A stretch of 64,000 nt of DNA. Source: Intestinimonas massiliensis (ex Afouda et al. 2020) (lineage in GTDB: Bacteria; Bacillota; Clostridia; Oscillospirales; Oscillospiraceae). Positions within the stretch are counted from its first letter, which is position 1. Each line of letters begins with the position of its first letter. Position numbers and translations under genes: made by a program. The stretch lies in contig NZ_LR131147.1 in the NCBI RefSeq assembly GCF_900626285.1, forward strand, positions 2,646,666 through 2,710,665, in the 5' to 3' direction. The notes beneath the pieces are model-generated. The model saw only the letters and a program-made list of their open reading frames with translations. It was not told the origin of the DNA and searched no databases. This document shows positions 58,532 through 64,000 of this stretch, one piece after another.

Positions 58532-60098
58532 ATTGGATTACATGGTCCAGGTGGAGGACCTCCGCGCCTCCCCGGAGCTGCGGGCGCGGATCTCGGCCCT
58601 GGCCGGGGAGGTCAGGCGGCCCCGGCGGCGGTTCCGCCCCTGGATGGGGGTGTGCGCCGCCCTGGCGGTGGTAGTGCTGGGGGGTACCTGGCTGGTGACC
58701 AACGTGCGGATGGGCGGCAGCTCCGGCGGCGGGGCCAGCGGCCACGACGAAGCCTCCACCTTTACGTCCTACGCCGGACCGGTGTTTCCCCTCACTTTGG
58801 AGGAGGAGAACGACAGCATCACAGCAGAGCGGCACACCACCCTGGACTTTGCCCCCTGGGAGCCGGAGTGGGTGGAGGCGGATTACCTGGAGGAGGGGGG
58901 CTACTGGAGCCGCTCCACCGACATCCTGGTGACCGATTCCTACACCCTCACCAACTCCGCCGACCAGGACCAGACCGTCACCCTGCTCTACCCCTTTCTC
59001 GCCAGCCTGGACACGCTGGATCAGGCCGCGCCGGTCCTCGCCGCCGACGGGGCTGCGCTGGACACCACCCTCCGGGCGGGGGGCTACTCCGGCGGCTTTG
59101 AGGGGGCGTGGAACGGCGTCATGGACGGTGAGCCGGAGGGCAGCGTCAATCTGGACAGCGCCGGGAGCTGGGAGGACTACAAGGCCCTGCTCTCCGACGG
59201 CACCTATCTGGAGCGGGCCCTGGGTCCCCTGCCTGATCTCAGCGGCGTGCCCGTCATCGTGTACCGCTTTACCGACCCCTGGGGGGAGGCTGAGGACGAG
59301 GAGGCGGGCCGACCCAACCCCACCATCCGGGTGACCTTCCGGCTGGACTACGACAAGACCCAGGTACTCACCACCGGGTTCCACTCCGGGCTGTACGACC
59401 GGGAAAACGGGATCATGGGCAAGGGCTTCTCCATCCCCCAGCCTGAGGAACAGAACGCCACGGAGGAGTGGTGCCTCATCGTGGTGGGGGAGGACATCTC
59501 CGGTCTCACCACTCAGGGCTATGTCACCGGCGGGTGGGACACGAAGGAGACCATCGAATCCGGCGTGACCATGGAGCGGTATGAGACCGACCTGGACACC
59601 GCCCTGCGCACCCTCTACCTGGACCGGAACTGGGCGGAGCTGGAGGGTCAGCCCGGCCTGACCTACGAGATGTACTGCGGCCTGGCCTTTGACTACCTGC
59701 TCAGCTACGGCCTGCTCTCCGACACCCCCGCAGAGCGCTACGATGACGGGATGCTGAGCACCGAGTTTGCCCATGTGGACCGGGTGTGCTGGCTGGAGAC
59801 CCAGGTCACCGTCCCCGCCGGAGGGAGCATTACGGTGGAGGCTTCTTTTGCCAAGCCGGCCAGCTTCAACTACACCTGTACCAATACCGAATACCGTGGG
59901 GTGTACGGCTACGACCTGGTGACCAAACTGGGCTCCAACCTAGCCTGCACGGAACAGACCGCCACCCTGGAGGACCGGGGGCTCATCCGGATCATCCGGC
60001 AGAACTTTGGCTTCGATTTGGAAAACGGGGTGAACACCGTCACCCTGGACCCAGAGCAGGAGCACTACTACCTGGAGGTCAAGCGCCTTACGGAATAG
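58524..60098 (+). CDS. Membrane-anchored ectodomain protein, putative anti-sigma partner (pair 2)
   Basis: 524 residues from ATG 58524, set by GGAGG eight bases upstream. Cytoplasmic head about 1-42 (MNRLDYMVQVEDLRASPELR), one span about 43-62, a Gly/Ser linker, and a large extracellular domain of ~450 residues with beta-rich segments (TDILVTDSYTLTNSADQDQ; VTVPAGGSITVEASFAK). Same plan as the pair 1 partner but with a different ectodomain. The role as anti-sigma is inferred from gene coupling. Confidence 0.7.
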   Translation: MNRLDYMVQVEDLRASPELRARISALAGEVRRPRRRFRPWMGVCAALAVVVLGGTWLVTNVRMGGSSGGGASGHDEASTFTSYAGPVFPLTLEEENDSITAERHTTLDFAPWEPEWVEADYLEEGGYWSRSTDILVTDSYTLTNSADQDQTVTLLYPFLASLDTLDQAAPVLAADGAALDTTLRAGGYSGGFEGAWNGVMDGEPEGSVNLDSAGSWEDYKALLSDGTYLERALGPLPDLSGVPVIVYRFTDPWGEAEDEEAGRPNPTIRVTFRLDYDKTQVLTTGFHSGLYDRENGIMGKGFSIPQPEEQNATEEWCLIVVGEDISGLTTQGYVTGGWDTKETIESGVTMERYETDLDTALRTLYLDRNWAELEGQPGLTYEMYCGLAFDYLLSYGLLSDTPAERYDDGMLSTEFAHVDRVCWLETQVTVPAGGSITVEASFAKPASFNYTCTNTEYRGVYGYDLVTKLGSNLACTEQTATLEDRGLIRIIRQNFGFDLENGVNTVTLDPEQEHYYLEVKRLTE

Positions 60099-60102
60099 AC
60101 AG

Positions 60103-60140
60103 CAAAAGAGCCGCCCTAACCGGGCGGCTCTTTCTGTTTG
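60103..60140. terminator. Bidirectional terminator
   Basis: AAAGAGCCGCCC pairs with GGGCGGCTCTTT, between convergent genes. Confidence 0.88.
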
Positions 60141-60142
60141 GT

Positions 60143-61507
60143 TCAGCGCTCTTCCATGGGCACATAGTCGGTGTGGGTACCCACATATTTATAGGCCGGG
60201 CGGATGATCTTGCCCATGTTGATGAGCTCCTCGATGCGGTGGGCGGACCAGCCGGCCACACGGGCCATGGCGAACAGGGGGGTATACAGCTCCAGAGGCA
60301 GGTCCAGCATGTGGTACACGAAGCCGGAGTAGAAGTCCACGTTGGCGGACACGCCCTTGTACATCTTCCGCTCCCCGGCGATGACCTCGGGGCCCAGCCG
60401 GGCCACCAGGGAGTAGAGCTCGTACTCCTCGTTGCGGCCCTTCTCCCTGGACAGCTTCTCCACGAATTTCTTGAACAGGTTGGCGCGGGGGTCGGACAGG
60501 GAGTAGACGGCGTGGCCCATGCCGTAGATAAGGCCCGCCTTGTCGAAGGCCTTCTTGTCCAGCAGGTCCTGGAGGTATTGGCGCACCTCGTCCTCGTCCT
60601 TCCAGTCCTTCACATGCTCCTTCATGTCCTCGAACATGCGCACCACCTTGATGTTGGCGCCGCCGTGCTTGGGGCCCTTCAGGGAGGCCAGGGCGGCCGC
60701 CATGCAGGAGTAGGTGTCGGTGCCGGAGGAGGTGACCACGTGGGTGGTGAAGGTGGAGTTGTTGCCGCCGCCGTGCTCGGCGTGGAGGGTCAGGCAGATA
60801 TCCAGCACATGGGCCTCCCAGAAGGAGTAGGAGGAATCAGCCCGCAGCAGGGAGAGGATATTCTCCGCGGTGGACAGCTCGGGCCGGGGGGCGTGGATAT
60901 ACAGGCTGCTGCCGCTCTTGTAGTTCCAGGCCTGGTAGCCGTAGACGCTGAGCATGGGGAACAGGGAGATGAGCTGCACGCACTGGCGCATCACGTTGGG
61001 CAGGGAGATGTCGTCGCACTGGTCGTCGTAGGAGGCCAGGTTCAGGACGCTGCGGGCCAGGGAGTTCATGATGTCGTGGCTGGGGGCCTTCAGGATCACG
61101 TCCCGCACGAAGTTGTTGGGCAGGGAGCGGTAGTAGGACAGCTGTTTGGTAAAGCTGTCCAGCTCCTCCTTGTCGGGCAGGTGGCCCAGCAGCAGCAGGT
61201 AGGCGGTCTCCTCAAAGCCGAACCGGCCCTCCTTCAGGGCGCCCTCCACCAGCTGCTCCACATCGATGCCCCGGTAGTAGAGCTTGCCGTCACAGGGGAC
61301 CTCCTCCCCGTTGACGATCTTTTTTGCAACAATATCGGAGACTTCGGTCAGGCCTGCCAGCACGCCCTTGCCGTTCAGGTCCCGGAGACCCCGCTTCACG
61401 TCATACTTTACAAAGTCGTCCGGATCGATGCTGCTGTTGCGCAGCGCCTCCGCCGCCAGCGCCTCGATTTCGGGGGTGATGTCACAATAATTCGGATTGC
61501 TCGCCAT
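60143..61507 (-). CDS. Citrate synthase
   Basis: 454 residues, with AATGGAGGTTTTC before the ATG. Motifs: LYYRGIDVEQLVEGALKEG, the catalytic-site ILTLHAEHGGGNNSTFT-like LTLHAEHGGGNNSTF, GPKHGGANIKVVRM, and GMGHAVYSLSDPRANLFK with the second histidine. It condenses oxaloacetate and acetyl-CoA. In a fermenter this serves glutamate synthesis rather than a full cycle. Single gene. Confidence 0.95.
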   Translation of the reverse strand: MASNPNYCDITPEIEALAAEALRNSSIDPDDFVKYDVKRGLRDLNGKGVLAGLTEVSDIVAKKIVNGEEVPCDGKLYYRGIDVEQLVEGALKEGRFGFEETAYLLLLGHLPDKEELDSFTKQLSYYRSLPNNFVRDVILKAPSHDIMNSLARSVLNLASYDDQCDDISLPNVMRQCVQLISLFPMLSVYGYQAWNYKSGSSLYIHAPRPELSTAENILSLLRADSSYSFWEAHVLDICLTLHAEHGGGNNSTFTTHVVTSSGTDTYSCMAAALASLKGPKHGGANIKVVRMFEDMKEHVKDWKDEDEVRQYLQDLLDKKAFDKAGLIYGMGHAVYSLSDPRANLFKKFVEKLSREKGRNEEYELYSLVARLGPEVIAGERKMYKGVSANVDFYSGFVYHMLDLPLELYTPLFAMARVAGWSAHRIEELINMGKIIRPAYKYVGTHTDYVPMEER

Positions 61508-61622
61508 AGAAAACCTCCATTCTCATCCGTGCCAACGCGGCTTTTTCAGGCCGCGACATTTCGTAACTGAAATGATATCATAAAATTGTTACCATTTTGT
61601 GAATCAGCCGGTAAACTTTCCT

Positions 61623-61656
61623 GCAAAAAAACGGCGGAGGGAACTCCGCCGTTTTC
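61623..61656 (-). terminator. Terminator of the CorA-type gene
   Basis: On the minus strand AACGGCGGAG pairs with CTCCGCCGTT, followed by seven T. Confidence 0.85.
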
Positions 61657-61660
61657 CGGG

Positions 61661-62587
61661 TCAGAACAGGTCTTTCTTCTTCAGCAGGATACCGGTGATC
61701 ACGATGACCACACCGGCGATCACCAGCGGGATCCACCAGAAGTGGTCCAGAGGCAGGCCGGTGGTGATGTTCATGCCGTAGAAGCCGAAGATGATATTGG
61801 GGATGGTGAGCAGGATGGTGATGGAGGTCAGCACCTTCATGATCACGTTCAGGTTGTTGGAGATCACGCTGGCGAAGGCGTCCATCATGCCCGAGATGAT
61901 GGAGGAGTAGATGTTGGCCATCTCGATGGCCTGCCGCACCTCGATCAGCACGTCCTCCAGCAGGTCGTGGTCCTCCTCATAAAGGGTAATGATGCGGCCC
62001 CGGAGGATTTTTTCCAGGGTGACCTCATTGGCCTTCAGGGAGGTATTGAAGTAGACCAGCGACTTTTCCAGGTCCAGCAGCTGGATCAGCTCCTTGTTCC
62101 GCTGGGACTTGTAGAGCTGCCGCTCCATATAGTTGTAGATCTTGTCGATCTGCTTCAGGTATTGCAGGAAGCGCTTGGCCACCTGCAGCAGCATGTAGAG
62201 GATGAAGCTGGTGCGCTTCTGGGTCTCGGCGTTGCGCACCAGGCCGTCCTGGAAGTCCTTCAGGATGGAGGTCTCCTTCAGACAGACGGTAATGATGTGC
62301 TTCTGGGTGACGATGATACCCAGAGGCAGGGTGGAGTACACCACCGCGTCATCCTTCTCCACCGAGGGCACGTCGATGATGATGAGGGTCTGGCCGTCCT
62401 CGGTGTCGATCCGGGAGGTCTCCTCCTCATCCAGGGCGGCCCGCAGGAAGGAGGGCTCCACCCCCAGGGTCACCGCCACCGTATTCAGCTCGTCCTCGCT
62501 GGGGTAAGTCAGGTTGACCCAACAGCCGTCCTGGACGGATTCCAGCCGGGTCATCTTGCCGTTGATGGTCTTATAGATGGAAAGCAA
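61661..62587 (-). CDS. CorA-type magnesium/divalent cation transporter
   Basis: 308 residues from TTG 62587, set by AAAGG ten bases upstream; GTG 62596 is an alternative. The cytoplasmic funnel has SVQDGCWVNLTYPSEDELN and the long stalk helix about 175-245. Two membrane spans close the protein, with the pore motif FGFYGMNI (YGMN, the CorA filter) and a final basic KKKDLF. It should import Mg2+ or a related metal. It is preceded by a structured leader of about 240 bases. Confidence 0.92.
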   Translation of the reverse strand: MLSIYKTINGKMTRLESVQDGCWVNLTYPSEDELNTVAVTLGVEPSFLRAALDEEETSRIDTEDGQTLIIIDVPSVEKDDAVVYSTLPLGIIVTQKHIITVCLKETSILKDFQDGLVRNAETQKRTSFILYMLLQVAKRFLQYLKQIDKIYNYMERQLYKSQRNKELIQLLDLEKSLVYFNTSLKANEVTLEKILRGRIITLYEEDHDLLEDVLIEVRQAIEMANIYSSIISGMMDAFASVISNNLNVIMKVLTSITILLTIPNIIFGFYGMNITTGLPLDHFWWIPLVIAGVVIVITGILLKKKDLF

Positions 62588-62825
62588 TCTGCTCACGCCT
62601 TTCTGGGCGCGGGTGAAAAAAGGGCACAAAAATACCCCGCCGCCCGTTTCTTGCCGCCCGGGCAGGCAGAGCCTCCCGGACACGCGGCATACAGGCGCGG
62701 GGCGTCCCGCCGGTCAGGCCGGCCGGACACAGAGCCTGTGCGCCGCGTTAAGTACATTACACGCTCGACTCAGAGGGTCACCGCTCACGGCGCATATCAC
62801 TCCCTTGTTCTCAATCATTTCGCAG
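62588..62825 (-). promoter_or_regulatory. Long structured leader of the CorA-type gene
   Basis: About 240 GC-rich bases between promoter and start. Read on the minus strand it has a short upstream frame near its 5' end, whose GCGCCG codons can pair with CGGCGC 45 bases on. Several stable stems follow (GGCCGGCC region; CCGGGAGG-CTCTG-CCTGCCCGG) and a TATTTTTGTGCCCTTTTTT stretch before the gene. It does not match the M-box pattern as I know it. A metal-responsive leader is likely but unproven. Confidence 0.5.
62778..62795 (-). CDS. Five-codon upstream ORF (MRRER) in the CorA leader
   Basis: ATG 62795 preceded by AAGGGAG at four to five bases, then CGC CGT GAG CGG and a TGA. The ribosome-binding site is good for so short a frame. 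Translation would open the GCGCCG/CGGCGC stem. Leader peptides that respond to low magnesium are known in enteric bacteria for mgtA and corA. The link here is by analogy only. Confidence 0.4.
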   Translation of the reverse strand: MRRER

Positions 62826-62830
62826 GCTTT

Positions 62831-62859
62831 ATTATATGCCTTTTTCTGCCGGATTGCAA
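62831..62859 (-). promoter_or_regulatory. Promoter of the CorA-type gene
   Basis: On the minus strand TTGCAA (62859-62854), 17-base spacer, perfect TATAAT (62836-62831). Confidence 0.8.
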
Positions 62860-62871
62860 GGCTTCCGGCCA

Positions 62872-62907
62872 AAACGCCGCGCGGCAGTCTGCCGCGCGGC
62901 GTTTTCT
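62872..62907. terminator. Terminator of ftsZ
   Basis: AAAACGCCGCGCGGCAG pairs with CTGCCGCGCGGCGTTTT, symmetric, T run on both sides. Confidence 0.9.
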
Positions 62908-62925
62908 TTCCGTTTGCTGCGCTGC

Positions 62926-64000
62926 TCAGCGGCCCCGGTTGAAGATCTTGAAGATGTCCTCGAAGGGATCGTCCTCCGCGGGAGCGGCGGCGTCCTGCTT
63001 CTGCTCCTGAGGCTGCTGGGTCTCCGCCTTCTTCTCCGCCGCGGCGGAGAAGGGCTTGCTGGGCATGGCGCCCTCCCGCTCCTCAAAGCCGGTGGCGATG
63101 ACGGTGACCCGGATCTCGTCCTCCAGGGTGTCGTCGAAGGCGGCGCCGAAGATGATGAGGGCGTCGGGATGGGCGGCCTGCTGCACCAGGTTGGCGGCAG
63201 TCTCCACTTCCTCCAGGCCGATATCCATGGAGCCGGTGACGTTGACCAGCACGCCCTTGGCGCCGTTGATGGAGGTCTCCAGCAGGGGGCTGGAAATGGC
63301 CATCTTGGCGGCCTCCTCGGCCTTGTTCTTGCCGGCGGCCCGGCCCACGCCCATGTGGGCCATGCCCGCGTTCTGCATGACGGCGGTCACGTCGGCGAAG
63401 TCCAGGTTGATGAAGCCGGTGTTCTTGATCAGGTCGGAGATGGACTGCACCGCCTGGCGCAGCACATCGTCGGCGATCTCGAAGGCGTTGGCGAAGGTGA
63501 TCTTCTGGTCGGTGGCGAACTTCAGCCGCTCGTTGGGGATGATGACCAGGCTGTCCACCCGGGTGCGCAGCTCCTCGATGCCCTTCTCGGCCTGGAGCAT
63601 CCGCCGACGGCCCTCAAAGTTGAAGGGCTTGGTGACCACGCCCACGGTGAGCAGGCCCATCTCCTTGGCAATATCCGCCACGATGGGGGCCGCGCCGGTG
63701 CCGGTGCCGCCGCCCATGCCGGCGGTGATGAACACCATGTCCGCGTCCTCCAGAGCCTTGGAGATGGCGCTGCGGCTCTCCTCGGCGGACTTGCGGCCCA
63801 CCTCGGGGTCGCTGCCCGCGCCCTGGCCGCCGGTGAGCTTCTCACCGATCTGAATCTTAAAGGTAGCGCTGGAAACGGCAAGCGCCTGCTTGTCCGTATT
63901 GACCGCGATAAAATCCACACCCTTGGTCCCGGACTTCACCATCCGGTTGACCACGTTGTTGCCGCCGCCGCCTACGCCGATGACCTTGATGGTAACGACA
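62926..64000 (-). CDS. ftsZ: Cell division protein FtsZ (5' end beyond the window)
   Basis: 358 residues visible; the first ~15-20 are cut off by the window edge. At the edge is IGVGGGGNNVVNRM, the nucleotide-binding start. The tubulin signature ITAGMGGGTGTGAAPIVADI binds the GTP phosphates, and the T7 region NLDFADVTAVMQNAG completes the neighbouring active site. A linker rich in Gln, Ala and Lys follows, and the conserved C-terminal tail DPFEDIFKIFNRGR contacts FtsA/SepF. It forms the Z ring. Confidence 0.97.
   Translation of the reverse strand, partial: VVTIKVIGVGGGGNNVVNRMVKSGTKGVDFIAVNTDKQALAVSSATFKIQIGEKLTGGQGAGSDPEVGRKSAEESRSAISKALEDADMVFITAGMGGGTGTGAAPIVADIAKEMGLLTVGVVTKPFNFEGRRRMLQAEKGIEELRTRVDSLVIIPNERLKFATDQKITFANAFEIADDVLRQAVQSISDLIKNTGFINLDFADVTAVMQNAGMAHMGVGRAAGKNKAEEAAKMAISSPLLETSINGAKGVLVNVTGSMDIGLEEVETAANLVQQAAHPDALIIFGAAFDDTLEDEIRVTVIATGFEEREGAMPSKPFSAAAEKKAETQQPQEQKQDAAAPAEDDPFEDIFKIFNRGR

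Noticed and set aside
62588..62825. M-box (ykoK-type) magnesium riboswitch before the CorA-type gene
   Set aside because: The conserved M-box blocks, such as AGGTGAGGCTCCT, are not found; the leader is described as unknown instead.

Overview
GC-rich Firmicutes chromosome, most likely an Oscillospiraceae gut anaerobe close to Flavonifractor, Lawsonibacter or Intestinimonas. The evidence is Gram-positive gene content (T-box alaS, MltG-U32 pair, MarR, LytTR), strict-anaerobe enzymes (hybrid cluster protein, Fe alcohol dehydrogenase), and a lysine-fermentation operon that in this family feeds butyrate production. Genus is inference.

Layout. 1-5053: start of a helix-turn-helix regulator, a lipoprotein, a LytTR/DUF3021 pair, an IS110 element and three small membrane proteins. 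5142-9724: APC permease, asnS, and hcp on the other strand with a CRP/FNR-type palindrome at -41.5. 10072-16706 (minus): complete pstSCAB-phoU-phoB-phoR operon behind an 11-bp-spaced CTTTACA Pho-box array. 16930-17665: IS200-type element lying between a HAD phosphatase gene and its apparent terminator. 17671-20491: HAD phosphatase, rpoN and a small sigma-like cluster beside tRNA-Thr and tRNA-Tyr. 21018-28611: XRE-LexA repressor with an SOS-box palindrome, cupin, metallopeptidase, tex, coiled-coil protein, and a MarR-MATE-kinase cluster sharing one operator.

28742-35120 (minus): lysine fermentation operon kce-kdd-kamA-kamD-kamE. Its long leader folds as a lysine riboswitch (L box) followed by an intrinsic terminator immediately before the kce ribosome-binding site. 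A 163-bp hairpin-rich element, flanked by 52-bp copies of the kdd 3' end, separates kdd from kamA. 35300 is a probable rearrangement or assembly junction that beheads an S41 peptidase. 37173-40006: ABC transporter. 40229-45444: teichoic-acid-type glycosyltransferase, tmk, DJ-1, FTHF cyclo-ligase, a Cys-rich microprotein, mltG and U32 peptidase.

45532-60098: two ECF sigma / membrane-ectodomain pairs, an Fe alcohol dehydrogenase with a Rex-like box, T-box-controlled alaS, a kinase, gdhA and an FAD oxidoreductase. Directly after alaS lie two 169-bp copies of the same element family seen after kdd, each followed by a 52-bp copy of the alaS 3' end. 60143-64000 (minus): citrate synthase, a CorA-type transporter with a structured leader holding a five-codon uORF, and ftsZ running off the window.

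The most promising undescribed item is this small structured element at gene 3' ends. The linkers are conserved, the hairpin stems covary, and the copies of the host gene tail are 52 bp at both loci.
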